This document shows, one piece after another, positions 28,252 through 38,216 of a DNA stretch of 52,650 bases. The position numbers and the translations under genes are program-made. The stretch spans positions 1-52,650 of the forward strand of contig JAMFSK010000062.1 of NCBI GenBank assembly GCA_026225235.1. The letters are read 5' to 3'. This DNA comes from Burkholderiales bacterium (GTDB lineage: Bacteria > Pseudomonadota > Gammaproteobacteria > Burkholderiales > Burkholderiaceae). Within the stretch, counting starts at the first letter, position 1. Every line of letters begins with the position of its first letter. Below the pieces are notes generated by a model that had not been told where the DNA came from, searched no databases, and saw only the letters and a program-made list of their open reading frames with translations.

Positions 28252-28598
28252 GAATGTTCCCGATTTAGTGATCCGGACCGTGGATGGCCCCTGTTGTCGC
28301 CTCGCATGTCCGCACGTCTGCCGTACGTGGACGGCGCGTGCTTTCTGTATCGAACGCTGGCGCCGAATCTAAGTGATGCGTCGGGGCGCGTCACTCCACG
28401 CACATTGAATTTCAGTCTTCCGCTTTGTTGAAGAAGCTGAACATGCACTGCCACAGGGGGAACCACTGCAAGCGGTTCGCGATAGCGAAAATGTTTATCC
28501 ACCCGGGTGTTGGATCCATGCGACGCGGATAAAAAATCCTTAACCTGCGCCGTGACCATTCTTTAAGTCCGCTACTGCATCCTGTCGCCACGCTCAAC
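28252..28598. other. Divergent regulatory region between porin and LysR genes
   Basis: A 347-base gap holding the promoters of the porin (minus) and the regulator (plus). I see no clear -35/-10 pair. LysR proteins usually bind such divergent regions at a T-N11-A dyad; I cannot point to one with confidence. Confidence 0.35.
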
Positions 28599-29537
28599 AT
28601 GCAGAGTTCCGCGATGAATCAACTACAGGCCATGCGCGTGTTCGTGAAAGTAGTGGAGCTCAATAGCTTCGGACTTGCCGGCAAGCAGCTCGGCATCTCG
28701 GCAGCGGCCACCTCGCGAAGCATCTCTATACTCGAAGCGCACCTCAACATGCGACTGATCAATCGTTCGACGCGCAGCCTCACCCTCACTGAAGCAGGCC
28801 GCGAGTATCTGAGTGGTTGCCAGGCCGTGATCGGCAAGCTGGATGAGATCGAGATGAATCTCGTGCATGCCTCGCGCGAGCCGAGCGGCACGCTGCTGAT
28901 CGCCAGTTCGACGGCCTTCGCGCTATCGACATTGGCTCCCATCCTGCAGGCCTACCGCGCTCAATTCCCGAAGGTCAACTTCGATGTGCGGCTCTTCGAT
29001 ACCCCGATCGATTTCATCGAAGGGGGCTTTGACGTGTGCTTTGCCACGGAGAAGCGCTTGCCCAGTTCATCGCTCGTGAGCCGTGCGTTGACCACCATCT
29101 CCGAAGTGGCCGTGGCGTCGCCCGACTATCTCGTGCGCCACGGCCGGCCGCTCTCGCCGGCCGACCTTGCCAACCATGACCTGCTCACGACCTCGGACGG
29201 CGGACCACGCCAGTGGGAACTCCACGATACGAGTGGTACTTATCGGGTTCTTCCGCGTGGCCTCCTGACGACGACCAGCAGTGAAATGGTCCGCCAATCC
29301 GTCCTCGCTCATATGGGTATTGCCGTCTTGCCACGGCCACTCGTCGAGCCAGACCTCGCCTCAGGCGCACTCGAGACCGTGCTGACGGGTTTCACGCTTT
29401 CCGGTGAGGCCCGAGAAGTCGCCATGGTCTATTCGGGACGACGCTACTTGTCCGCCAAGACACGCAGCTTTATCGACTTTGTCGTCGCGCATTTCCGCAG
29501 GGTCGAACCGACCCGATGGCTGCGATCCGTCGCATGA
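28599..29537 (+). CDS. LysR family transcriptional regulator
   Basis: A 312-residue LysR-type regulator. The N-terminal winged helix-turn-helix spans about residues 6-65 ('MRVFVKVVELNSFGLAGKQL', 'ATSRSISILEAHLNMRLINR'), followed by the linker helix and a two-lobe effector domain beginning near 95 ('GTLLIASSTAFALSTLAPIL'). The group resembles CrgA/AaeR-like regulators. An in-frame ATG 15 bases later (28614, MNQLQAM) is an equally good start by family comparison. It is divergent from a porin gene and may control it; the effector is unknown. Confidence 0.92.
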   Translation: MQSSAMNQLQAMRVFVKVVELNSFGLAGKQLGISAAATSRSISILEAHLNMRLINRSTRSLTLTEAGREYLSGCQAVIGKLDEIEMNLVHASREPSGTLLIASSTAFALSTLAPILQAYRAQFPKVNFDVRLFDTPIDFIEGGFDVCFATEKRLPSSSLVSRALTTISEVAVASPDYLVRHGRPLSPADLANHDLLTTSDGGPRQWELHDTSGTYRVLPRGLLTTTSSEMVRQSVLAHMGIAVLPRPLVEPDLASGALETVLTGFTLSGEAREVAMVYSGRRYLSAKTRSFIDFVVAHFRRVEPTRWLRSVA

Positions 29538-29592
29538 GCTCCAGTCCACACGAGATAGACCGCATCCACGACGCAAAACGCCGGAGAACGAA

Positions 29593-29889
29593 GTGAACAA
29601 AGGCATCAAATTGATCATGCTGCTGGCGACTGCGATAGGCGCGGCAAACCTGTCGCCGTTGGCCCGAGCACAAACACATGAGACGGATCGCGCCGAACTC
29701 GCCTCGGCGGCATTGCCACCCGGTGCAGGCGACTCGCTCTCCGCGATGCCGTCTGCGGCAAGTCCGCTGACCTCGGCCAGTCCTCGGCCCTCGCCCGGCG
29801 CGGTGCGTGCCGAAGTGCTCAGGCAGCTGGAGCAAACCGAAGCCGACAGTTCGATGGCACGCCTCGGCGCCATCTACGAAACGCACTGA
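29593..29889 (+). CDS. Small secreted DUF4148-like protein
   Basis: A 98-residue protein with a GTG start at 29593, which has a GGAG site 6 bases upstream. The frame is open before this point but runs into the LysR gene. Residues 1-26 look like a signal peptide ending ARA, then a low-complexity Ala/Ser/Pro middle and a C-terminal helix with 'VRAEVLRQLEQ' and a last residue histidine, resembling small DUF4148 periplasmic proteins of Burkholderiales. It lies 32 bases before the response regulator gene. Its ending resembles that of the small protein at 38217-38477 on the far side of the RND operon. Function unknown. Confidence 0.75.
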   Translation: MNKGIKLIMLLATAIGAANLSPLARAQTHETDRAELASAALPPGAGDSLSAMPSAASPLTSASPRPSPGAVRAEVLRQLEQTEADSSMARLGAIYETH

Positions 29890-29921
29890 AGCCGCCCTAA
29901 CGATAACCAAAAAGAAGAGCC

Positions 29922-30599
29922 ATGACCACTGTACTGACGATCGAAGACGACGAGATCACGGCAAAGGAAATCATCCGCGAGCTGACTCACTGCGGTTTCA
30001 CGGTCGACTGGGCGAGCACGGGTCGCGAAGGGATGTCGAAAGTCATGATCGGCAACTACGATGCGGTCATGCTGGATCGCATGCTGCCTGACATCGATGG
30101 CCTTACGATCCTGCGCACCATGCGCGGCGTCGGTATGGAAACACCGGTGCTGATGCTCAGCGCGCTCAGCGATGCGGACGAACGTGTGCGAGGCCTGCGT
30201 GCAGGCGGTGACGACTACCTGACCAAGCCGTTCGCTTCACACGAGATGTCAGCACGGCTCGAAATCCTGCTGCGGCGTCATCAACGCAGCAGCGTGCGCG
30301 AAACCCGGCTTCACGTCGGCTCCCTGGAACTCGATCTTGTCTCGCGGCAAGCGACCTGCAAGGGCGTCGATATCCCGCTTCTGCCGACCGAGTTCCGTGT
30401 GCTCGAGTTCATGATGCGCAACGCCGGGCAAGTGCTGACCCGGACCATGATCTTCGAAGCAGTCTGGGGCTATCGGTTCGACCCGGGCTCGAATCTGATC
30501 GACGTTCACGTCGGCCGGTTGCGCAAGAAGATGGATGCGAACGAAATCACCGCCCGTCTGTTACGTACCGTTCGCGGCTCGGGGTACATCCTTGGCTAG
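29922..30599 (+). CDS. OmpR-family response regulator
   Basis: A 225-residue two-component regulator. The receiver domain has the acidic pocket Glu8-Asp9-Asp10, phospho-acceptor Asp52 in 'MLDRMLPDIDG', and Lys102 in 'YLTKPF'. The C-terminal winged helix (about 128-225) contains 'LLPTEFRVLEFMMRNAGQVL', its core TEFRVLEFMMRN, and the 'VHVGRLRKKMD' recognition region. Closest in style to CusR/CzcR/IrlR regulators, which often control efflux. It overlaps the kinase gene and precedes the RND operon, so it probably controls the pump. Confidence 0.95.
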   Translation: MTTVLTIEDDEITAKEIIRELTHCGFTVDWASTGREGMSKVMIGNYDAVMLDRMLPDIDGLTILRTMRGVGMETPVLMLSALSDADERVRGLRAGGDDYLTKPFASHEMSARLEILLRRHQRSSVRETRLHVGSLELDLVSRQATCKGVDIPLLPTEFRVLEFMMRNAGQVLTRTMIFEAVWGYRFDPGSNLIDVHVGRLRKKMDANEITARLLRTVRGSGYILG

Positions 30600-32001
30600 C
30601 GGCCCGAACATCTGGCGGACTTCGACGTTCCGGCTGGTCCTGTTGTACGCGATCTTGTTTTCCGCGTCGATTGGCGCGTTGTTCTGTTTCGTCGAATTCC
30701 AGATCAATGCGTATGTGAATCGCCAGGTTGACGACTCGCTTAACTGGGAACGACGTTATTTCGTCGCGTTCACGCCGGCCGACTTGCGCTCGCATCTCAC
30801 ATCACGCGTTGCGCGCGACCGTCATAGTCATAACTACTATGGCCTGTTCGCAGCCGACCGCTCGGTGATTGCCGGAGACATCCTGTCGCCGCCGCCCCGA
30901 TTCCCCGTCGACGGTTTGCCGCATTCGAGTTCGATCACGCTGGCGAGCGGGCATGACTCGGCGCACGCGCGCGTGGTCGCCATCCGTGTCGCCTCCGACG
31001 AGACGCTCGTGCTGGCCTACGACACTGGCGAACTTGTCGCGGTCACCGATGCGTTGCTGCGCTCGCTCGTCTGGGGCAGCCTGGCGCTCCTGGTCGCCGG
31101 TGTGGTCGGAGGCATTGTCTGGAGCGTCCGGCCGATCCGCCGCATCCTTGAGATCCAGCGCATCACCCGCTTGGTCGTGCGCGGCGATCTCAAACAGCGC
31201 TTGCCCGTCACCGGGCGCAACGACGAGCTCGACATGATGTCAGGCATCATCAACCATATGCTCAGCGATATCGAACGCCTCATCAACGAAGTGAAGAGCG
31301 TGTGCGATGCGATCGCGCACGACCTGCGGACGCCGCTCGCGCGCTTGCACACCCTGCTCAATACGCTCGAGTCGAGTTGCGAGGAAAGTGACCCCAAGCG
31401 CCGCGTCGTCACGCAGGCGATCGGCCAGACCGATATGTTGCTGGCACGCTTCGGCGCCTTGCTGCGCGTCTCCGAAATCGAGCAGTTGCAGCGGCGCAGC
31501 GGCTTCTCGGATATCTCGCTCAACGACCTGCTCAGCGACGTTTACGAGCTCTATGTTCCGCTAGCCGAAGCCAAGTGCTTGCGCTTCATGCTCGATGTGC
31601 GACAGAACGCGAATGTCCATGCCGATCGCGCGCTGATGTTCGAGGCACTCAGCAACCTGGTCGACAACGCGATCAAGTTCGCACCGCAAGACGGCGTCGT
31701 GACGCTCGCTGTCCGCACCACCCGGCACGACGTGTCAATCGAAGTTGCCGACAACGGCCCCGGTATTCCGCATGAAGAGCACGAGGCGGTCCTCAAACGG
31801 TTCTACCGTGGCAAGCGCAACAGTACCGGACAGGAAGGACATGGACTGGGGTTAAGCATCGTCGCGGCGGTTGCGAGGCTTCACGAGTTCCGCATCGAAA
31901 TCAGCAATGCGGAAGACGGCACCCGCATCTCGATTCACTGCGGCGAGCCTTTCGTTGCCGAGCGCAGCAGCGCGACAGTCTCCTACGAAGCGGCTGCCTG
32001 A
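30592..32001 (+). CDS. Two-component sensor histidine kinase
   Basis: A 469-residue membrane kinase if read from the TTG at 30592, which overlaps the regulator stop by 8 bases. An ATG at 30535 in the same frame would overlap further (65 bases) and add 19 polar residues; I prefer the TTG. Order: membrane segment 13-34, periplasmic region 40-155, membrane segment 160-180, HAMP domain, dimerisation helix with His243 in 'IAHDLRTPLARL', then the ATPase domain with N-box 'LVDNAIKF', G1 'VADNGPGIP' and G2 'GHGLGLSI'. It partners the upstream response regulator. The signal sensed is not visible; the RND pump downstream suggests an envelope stress or toxic compound. Confidence 0.92.
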   Translation: MASGPNIWRTSTFRLVLLYAILFSASIGALFCFVEFQINAYVNRQVDDSLNWERRYFVAFTPADLRSHLTSRVARDRHSHNYYGLFAADRSVIAGDILSPPPRFPVDGLPHSSSITLASGHDSAHARVVAIRVASDETLVLAYDTGELVAVTDALLRSLVWGSLALLVAGVVGGIVWSVRPIRRILEIQRITRLVVRGDLKQRLPVTGRNDELDMMSGIINHMLSDIERLINEVKSVCDAIAHDLRTPLARLHTLLNTLESSCEESDPKRRVVTQAIGQTDMLLARFGALLRVSEIEQLQRRSGFSDISLNDLLSDVYELYVPLAEAKCLRFMLDVRQNANVHADRALMFEALSNLVDNAIKFAPQDGVVTLAVRTTRHDVSIEVADNGPGIPHEEHEAVLKRFYRGKRNSTGQEGHGLGLSIVAAVARLHEFRIEISNAEDGTRISIHCGEPFVAERSSATVSYEAAA

Positions 32002-32219
32002 CATCCTCGTGCGGCCTCCCCTTCATCAGGCCCGTCTTCCCTCTTGGCAATGCATCTACGCCTGTCCCGGTTAAGTTAGTTTCATCTGGCATACGGCGCG
32101 TGTTCATGCGTCGCCCCCCATCATGACATCGACTCTGACACGCAACACGATGCGTCGTTGTTTCGTGCATCGCATGCTCGCCACGCGTGGTTTCTCGTCC
32201 TTTTTCGGAGCACTGCTTG

Positions 32220-35200
32220 ATGTTGAAGATCGTACGGCTCGCCCTGACACGGCCTTATACGTTCCTGGTCCTCGCGTTGCTGATTCTGATCGCCGGGCCT
32301 CTGGCCGCGATGCGCACGCCAACCGATATCTTTCCTGATATCAAGATCCCCGTCATCAGCGTGATCTGGACTTACAACGGCTTGTCGCCCGACGATATGG
32401 CCGGCCGCATCATCTTTTCCTACGAGCGCACACTGAGCTCGACTGTCAACGACATCAAGACGATCCAGTCGACCTCCCTGCCCGGCTACGGTATCGTCAA
32501 GATCTTCTTCCAGCCGAATGTCGACATCCGCACCGCAACGGCCCAGGTGACATCGATCTCGCAGACGGTGCTCAAGTCCTTCCCGGCCGGCATAACGCCG
32601 CCGTTGATCATCAATTACAGCGCGTCGACCGTGCCGATCATGCAACTGACGTTGTCGAGCAAGACGGTGCCCGAAGCGCAGTTGTTCGACTATGCGAACA
32701 GTTTCATCCGGCCACGCCTGGCCAGTATCGCGGGCGCATCGATCGCGCAACCGTACGGCGGCAAAGTCCGTGAGGTTCAGGTCGATGTCGACCCGCAGGC
32801 ATTGCGTTCGAAGGGGCTTTCCGCTCAGGACGTCGATAGCGCAATTGCCTCGCAAAACCAGATCACTCCGGTCGGCACCGAAAAGATTGGCGCCGACGAA
32901 TATGAAGTTCGGCTCAACAACAGCCCCGATGTCATCGAACATCTCAACGACCTGCCGATCAAGACCGTCGATGGCACACCGGTTCTGATCGGCGACGTCG
33001 CGCATGTCCGCGACGGCAGTCCACCACAGATGAACGTCGTGCGCGTCGACGGCGGTCGTTCGGTGCTGTTGACCGTGCTCAAGAGCGGCTCGGCTTCGAC
33101 GCTTGATATCGTTCACGGCGTGCGCGAAATGCTGCCCGAAATCCGGAGCACCTTACCGCCGGGTATGGAACTCAACGTCATCACGGACCAGTCCGTGTTC
33201 GTCAAAGGCGCCATCACAGGGGTCGCCCGCGAGGGCGTGATCGCCGCCGCGCTGACCAGCCTGATGATTCTGCTGTTTCTCGGCAGCTGGCGCTCGACGC
33301 TCATCATCACCGCCTCGATCCCATTGGCAGTGCTTTCGTCGATCGCTGCGCTATCTGTGCTGGGCGAGACGCTCAACATCATGACGCTCGGCGGGCTGGC
33401 GCTCGCAGTCGGGATTCTGGTCGACGACGCGACCGTCACGATCGAGAATATCAACTGGCACCTCGAGCAAGGCAAAAGCGTCGAGGATGCCATCATGGAT
33501 GGCGCCAAGCAGATCGTCGGGCCCGCGCTGGTATCACTGCTCTGCATCTGCATCGTGTTTGTGCCGATGCTGATGCTCGATGGTGTGGCGCGCTACCTCT
33601 TCGTCCCGATGGCCGAGGCGGTGATCTTTGCGATGATCGCCTCGTTCATTCTGTCGCGCACGCTCGTTCCTACGCTGGCGAAGTATTTGCTGCGCGCCCA
33701 TTCGGCCGATCACCCCCATGCCTCGGCTGAAACCGAGCATCTGATGGAGCCCCATGGCTCGCACGATACGGCGCCTCGAACGCGCAATCCGCTCCAGCGT
33801 TTTCAACAAGGTTTCGAACGGCAATTCTCGAAGATCCGTCACGGCTACCGCGCGCTGCTGATCAGCGCACTGGACAATCGCCCGATCTTTGTCGGTGCGT
33901 TTCTCGCGGTGACGCTCCTGTCATTCGCACTGGTCCCGTGGCTCGGCCGGAACTTCTTTCCCGACGTCGATTCAGGCCAGATCGCGATTCACGTTCGCGG
34001 CCCCGTCGGCTTGCGCATCGAAGACACCGCGTCGCTGTTCGACCACGTCGAAAGCACGATTCGCGCAACCGTGCCACCCGCGCAACTCAAGGGCATGGTC
34101 GACAACCTGGGGCTACCGGTGAGTGGCCTGAACATCGCCTATAACAACACCGGCACGATCGGTGAACAAGACGGTGACATTCTGGTCTCGCTCAATGAAA
34201 ACCATCGCCCCACCGCCGCGTATGTCAAGGCGCTCCGCGCAACCCTGGCCCAGGACTTCCCGGGCGTCACGTTCGCCTTCCTGCCCGCAGATATCACGAG
34301 CCAGATTCTCAACTTCGGTTCGCCAGCTCCGATCGATCTGCAGGTCCGTGGCCGCAATCTCGACGTCGATGCACGCTATGCGAACCTGCTGCTGAAACAG
34401 ATGCAGCAGGTTCCCGGCATCGCAGATGCACGCATCCAACAGTCACTGCGGCGCCCTCAATTGCGGGTCGACGTGGACCGCACGCGGGCCAGCGAACTCG
34501 GTATCACCGAGCGCGACGTCACCGACAGCCTGACGATCGCGCTGGCGGGCAGTTCGCAGGTTGCGCCTGCTTACTGGCTCAATCCTACGAATGGTGTCTC
34601 CTACGCGATCTCAGCGCAAACGCCGCAGTACAGCATCGATTCGCTTTCCGATCTCGAGGACCTTCCCATCACGGGCGCCCCCAACCGGCCGCCCCAGATT
34701 CTCGGTGCGCTCGCGCGTATCACGCGGCACCGGAGCGACGCAGTGGTCTCGCATTACGCGATCGAGCCCGTCATCGACATCTATGCGACGACGCAAGGCC
34801 GGGATCTGGGCAGCGTCGCAGCCGATATCCAGCGGATTGTCCGGACCAACGCATCGAGCTTACCCAAGGGCGTCTCCGTGCATCTCGAAGGACAGGTGCA
34901 GACGATGAACACCGCGTTTGCAGGGCTGATCTTCGGTCTGGCCGGCGCGATCGTGCTGATCTACCTTCTGATCGTCGTCAACTTCCACTCCTGGGTCGAC
35001 CCGTTCGTGATCATCACGGCATTGCCTGCTGCGCTGGCGGGCATCGTCTGGATGCTGTTCGTCACGCATACGACGCTCTCCGTGCCCGCTTTGACCGGCG
35101 CCATCATGTGCATGGGGGTTGCTACCGCTAACAGCATCTTGGTCGTCAGCTTCGCACGCGAGCGGCTGGCGCATACCGGCAATGCCGTCCAGGCCGCGCT

Positions 35201-35453
35201 CGAGGCGGGCTTCACCCGCTTCCGCCCGGTGCTGATGACGGCACTTGCCATGATTATCGGCATGGCGCCGATGGCGCTCGGTCTCGGGGATGGCGGCGAA
35301 CAGAACGCTCCGCTCGGCCGCGCCGTCATCGGTGGCCTGCTCGCGGCAACATGCGCGACGCTGTTCTTCGTGCCGGTGGTCTTCAGTCTCGCGCATCGTC
35401 GCGATCCAAGCCCTGTGAACCCTGACGAACACCGCGACGCACCGCCTGCGTGA
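32220..35453 (+). CDS. RND efflux pump, inner-membrane transporter
   Basis: A 1077-residue proton-driven pump of the RND superfamily. The twelve-helix duplicated layout with two large periplasmic loops is complete. The proton-relay pair Asp402-Asp403 is in 'GILVDDATVTIEN' (TM4). In TM10 the lysine found in AcrB is replaced: the segment reads 'MCMGVATANSILVV' with Ala970 at that place. The ATG at 32220 has a GGAG site 9 bases upstream; an earlier in-frame ATG adds 11 residues. The adaptor and outer-membrane factor genes follow in order. Substrates are unknown; the sequence is of the hydrophobic-and-amphiphilic rather than the classical heavy-metal type. Confidence 0.92.
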   Translation: MLKIVRLALTRPYTFLVLALLILIAGPLAAMRTPTDIFPDIKIPVISVIWTYNGLSPDDMAGRIIFSYERTLSSTVNDIKTIQSTSLPGYGIVKIFFQPNVDIRTATAQVTSISQTVLKSFPAGITPPLIINYSASTVPIMQLTLSSKTVPEAQLFDYANSFIRPRLASIAGASIAQPYGGKVREVQVDVDPQALRSKGLSAQDVDSAIASQNQITPVGTEKIGADEYEVRLNNSPDVIEHLNDLPIKTVDGTPVLIGDVAHVRDGSPPQMNVVRVDGGRSVLLTVLKSGSASTLDIVHGVREMLPEIRSTLPPGMELNVITDQSVFVKGAITGVAREGVIAAALTSLMILLFLGSWRSTLIITASIPLAVLSSIAALSVLGETLNIMTLGGLALAVGILVDDATVTIENINWHLEQGKSVEDAIMDGAKQIVGPALVSLLCICIVFVPMLMLDGVARYLFVPMAEAVIFAMIASFILSRTLVPTLAKYLLRAHSADHPHASAETEHLMEPHGSHDTAPRTRNPLQRFQQGFERQFSKIRHGYRALLISALDNRPIFVGAFLAVTLLSFALVPWLGRNFFPDVDSGQIAIHVRGPVGLRIEDTASLFDHVESTIRATVPPAQLKGMVDNLGLPVSGLNIAYNNTGTIGEQDGDILVSLNENHRPTAAYVKALRATLAQDFPGVTFAFLPADITSQILNFGSPAPIDLQVRGRNLDVDARYANLLLKQMQQVPGIADARIQQSLRRPQLRVDVDRTRASELGITERDVTDSLTIALAGSSQVAPAYWLNPTNGVSYAISAQTPQYSIDSLSDLEDLPITGAPNRPPQILGALARITRHRSDAVVSHYAIEPVIDIYATTQGRDLGSVAADIQRIVRTNASSLPKGVSVHLEGQVQTMNTAFAGLIFGLAGAIVLIYLLIVVNFHSWVDPFVIITALPAALAGIVWMLFVTHTTLSVPALTGAIMCMGVATANSILVVSFARERLAHTGNAVQAALEAGFTRFRPVLMTALAMIIGMAPMALGLGDGGEQNAPLGRAVIGGLLAATCATLFFVPVVFSLAHRRDPSPVNPDEHRDAPPA

Positions 35454-35478
35454 TCCATACCTTACTCCGGAGAAGTTC

Positions 35479-36690
35479 ATGGTCGACCAGAACAATCAGA
35501 AGGCACGGCGGCGATTCGCCCCGCGCCGCTATCTTCGCCTGATCGCGCTGCTGATCGCTGGCGCGGTCGTCGCCCAGGGCATCGCAGGGCGCGTCCATCA
35601 GGAAGCGGACCTGCAGCAATGGACTGCCACCCAGGCGATCCCTACGGTCAGCGTGGTGCTGCCGGATACGAGCGCAAACGGTCAGGCACTGACGTTGCCA
35701 GGGCGCCTCGCAGCCAACTATGACGCCCCCATCTATGCGCGGGTGAGCGGTTATCTGAAGAACTGGAATGTCGATATTGGCGCGCATGTCAAAAAAGGCC
35801 AGGTCCTCGCTGAAATAGAGACGCCCGATCTCGACGCCCAGTATTCACAAGCTCAGGCAGAACTCGCCAACGCGGTTGCCGCAGACCAACTGGCCGGCAC
35901 CACGGCCGGGCGTTGGAAGGAGATGCTCGAAAGCGACTCGGTCTCGCAACAGGCCGTCGACGAGAAGACCGGAGACTGGCAAGTCAAACAGGCCTCAGTG
36001 GCATCGGCACGCGCGAACGTCGCGCGACTCCAGGCGCTCGAATCGTACAGGGTGATCGCCGCGCCGTTCGACGGCATCGTGACCGAACGGCGCACCGATA
36101 TCGGCGATCTCGTCAACGCCGGTAGCGGTGAAGGACAAGCGCTCTTCCGCGTAGCCGACGAGCAGAAGCTCCGGGTGTACGTTGACGTGCCGCAGAACTA
36201 TGCGTCGGCTATCGGCGCGCGTATACGCGCCACCTTGACCGTCCCCGAGCGTCCGGGTGAGTCCTTTGTGGCGCAGTACCTGAGCACCGCGAGTGCGATC
36301 GACTCGGCAAGTGGCACCGTCACCATCGAGTTGATGTGCGACAACGCCGACGGGAAGCTCATCCCGGGCGCGTATACACAGGTTCACCTGACGCTCGGTT
36401 CGACCGCGAGCCCCACGATGCGACTGCCATCGAGCACCCTGATCCTCGGGCATCAAGGTGAAGAAGTGGCGACCGTCGCAAGCAACGGCCAAGTGACCAT
36501 GAAAAAAGTCACGATCGCACGCGACCTCGGCGCCGAAGTTGAAATCAGCGCAGGCATCAGCGCGAGCGACCGGGTGGTCGACAACCCGCCCGACTCACTC
36601 GCCGATGGCGATACGGTACGCATTGCAAGTCACGCAGGTTCACGTCTAGCCGCGGCGAAAACGGCGGGAGGCCCGCATGCGCAAAGCTAG
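35479..36690 (+). CDS. RND efflux periplasmic adaptor (membrane fusion protein)
   Basis: A 403-residue adaptor that links the pump to the outer-membrane channel. One N-terminal membrane anchor (about 18-36) is followed by the first lipoyl half 'YARVSGYLKNWNVDIGAHVKKGQVLAEIETPD' (core GAHVKKGQVLAEIE), an alpha-helical hairpin (about 120-190), the second lipoyl half 'YRVIAAPFDGIVTERR', then beta-barrel and proximal domains. A GGAGAAG site lies just before the ATG at 35479. It starts 25 bases after the pump and overlaps the outer-membrane factor by 14 bases. Confidence 0.94.
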   Translation: MVDQNNQKARRRFAPRRYLRLIALLIAGAVVAQGIAGRVHQEADLQQWTATQAIPTVSVVLPDTSANGQALTLPGRLAANYDAPIYARVSGYLKNWNVDIGAHVKKGQVLAEIETPDLDAQYSQAQAELANAVAADQLAGTTAGRWKEMLESDSVSQQAVDEKTGDWQVKQASVASARANVARLQALESYRVIAAPFDGIVTERRTDIGDLVNAGSGEGQALFRVADEQKLRVYVDVPQNYASAIGARIRATLTVPERPGESFVAQYLSTASAIDSASGTVTIELMCDNADGKLIPGAYTQVHLTLGSTASPTMRLPSSTLILGHQGEEVATVASNGQVTMKKVTIARDLGAEVEISAGISASDRVVDNPPDSLADGDTVRIASHAGSRLAAAKTAGGPHAQS

Positions 36691-38107
36691 GCTCCCGGCC
36701 ACCGTACTCGTCGTCGCCCTACTCTCGAGTTGCTCACTTGCGCCCGTCTATCAGGTACCGGTCGTCGATGTACCGACCCACTACAAGGGACAAGCCCCCT
36801 GGCAACCGGCCGACCCGGCCGACCGCCTCTCGCGCGGCGAGTGGTGGGATCGTGCACACGATGCAGAGCTGTCGAATCTGGAGCGCCAGGTCGACGAGGC
36901 TAACCCCGATCTCGCTGCCGCAGTCGCTCGATATGACGAAGCCAATGCGTACCTGTCGCAGACACGCTCAGGTCTGTTCCCGTCGCTTGGTGTTGGCGGC
37001 TCTGTCACCAACAACCGGCAGTCGGACAATCGCCCATTGCGCGGCGCTGGGCAACCCGATGAGTATGGCGCAGACACGCTCTTTCTCGAACTCGACTACG
37101 ACCTCGACCTGTGGGGGCGCATCCACAACGAAGTGGCCGCGAGCAAGGACCTCGCGCAGGCGAGTGCGGCAGACATGGAATCGGTTCGCCTGAGCTTGCA
37201 CGCGAAGCTGGCTGACGCGTATTTCTCCCTGCGCGGGGACGACGAACAGCTCAAGCTCCTCCGGGACAGCGGCGACGCCTACGGCCACGCGCTACGCATC
37301 GCGACGACACGCTACAAAGGCGGTATCGCACCGGCCGAGGACATGACCCGCGCAAGCACCAACCTGTACACCGTGCGTGCCCAGATTTCGGACGTAGAAG
37401 CTCAGCGTGCCCTCAATGAGCACGCGATCGCCAGCCTGATCGGCGTTCCCGCCTCGGCGTTTACGCTGACTGCCAATGCCGCGCCGATCAACTTCGACAG
37501 CATCCCCATCGACGTCCCATCCACCTTGCTCGAACGGCGACCCGACATCGCGGCGGCAGAGCGACGCGTCGCGGCGTCGAATGCGTCGATCGGCATCGCG
37601 CGGGCAGCCTTCTTCCCCGACGTCACACTGTCACCGGTGATCGGATTTCAGAACACGGGCATCTCAAACTGGCTCACTGCGCCCAACCTTTTTTGGGCAG
37701 TCGGCCCATCGCTCACTGCGACCCTGTTCGATGCCGGACTTCACCAGGCCGAGCTCACAGCCGCACGAGCGAAACTCAGCGAGTCGGCCGCGACCTATCG
37801 GTCAGTCGTATTGCATGCCTTCCAGGAGGTCGAAGACAACCTCTCCTTGCTGAGCAAGATTCGTGACGAAGCCCGATCGGAAGACCTCGCGGTTCAGAAC
37901 GCGCAGCGCACGCTTCAGCTTGCATTGAATCAGTACCAGGATGGCGCGGTGAGTTATCTCGACGTGTTCGATGCACAGACTGCGGCACTCGACACTGCAC
38001 GCAGCGCGATCGAGCTCCGCACGCGTTACCTGCTCGCAAATGTGGGTTTGATTCGGGCGCTTGGCGGCGGGTGGTCGGCAGCCGGTTCGGCACCGGCGCA
38101 CGGCTAA
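36677..38107 (+). CDS. RND efflux outer-membrane channel lipoprotein (NodT family)
   Basis: A 476-residue TolC-like outer-membrane factor. The lipoprotein signal ends LLSSC with Cys19. Two repeated halves each contain coiled-coil helices and a short barrel part; 'LFLELDYDLDLWGRI' and 'LLERRPDIAAAERR' are family signatures, and the end 'YQDGAVSYLDVFDAQ' is typical. It overlaps the adaptor gene by 14 bases, so the pump, adaptor and channel are one operon. The order pump-adaptor-channel differs from the more common adaptor-first order. Confidence 0.93.
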   Translation: MRKARLPATVLVVALLSSCSLAPVYQVPVVDVPTHYKGQAPWQPADPADRLSRGEWWDRAHDAELSNLERQVDEANPDLAAAVARYDEANAYLSQTRSGLFPSLGVGGSVTNNRQSDNRPLRGAGQPDEYGADTLFLELDYDLDLWGRIHNEVAASKDLAQASAADMESVRLSLHAKLADAYFSLRGDDEQLKLLRDSGDAYGHALRIATTRYKGGIAPAEDMTRASTNLYTVRAQISDVEAQRALNEHAIASLIGVPASAFTLTANAAPINFDSIPIDVPSTLLERRPDIAAAERRVAASNASIGIARAAFFPDVTLSPVIGFQNTGISNWLTAPNLFWAVGPSLTATLFDAGLHQAELTAARAKLSESAATYRSVVLHAFQEVEDNLSLLSKIRDEARSEDLAVQNAQRTLQLALNQYQDGAVSYLDVFDAQTAALDTARSAIELRTRYLLANVGLIRALGGGWSAAGSAPAHG

Positions 38108-38216
38108 AAAAATCTTAATCCTAACGAGGCCAGCTCAGTAGTCCGAGCTTCGTATTCTGTGTGTGTCCGGAACGCAGTCATATCGACGGCGCCGGGCTAT
38201 CCACAAAGGAGTCGAA

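Noticed and set aside
32121..33116. 331-codon minus-strand frame opposite the RND pump start
   Set aside because: Antisense shadow of a gene with clear RND motifs.
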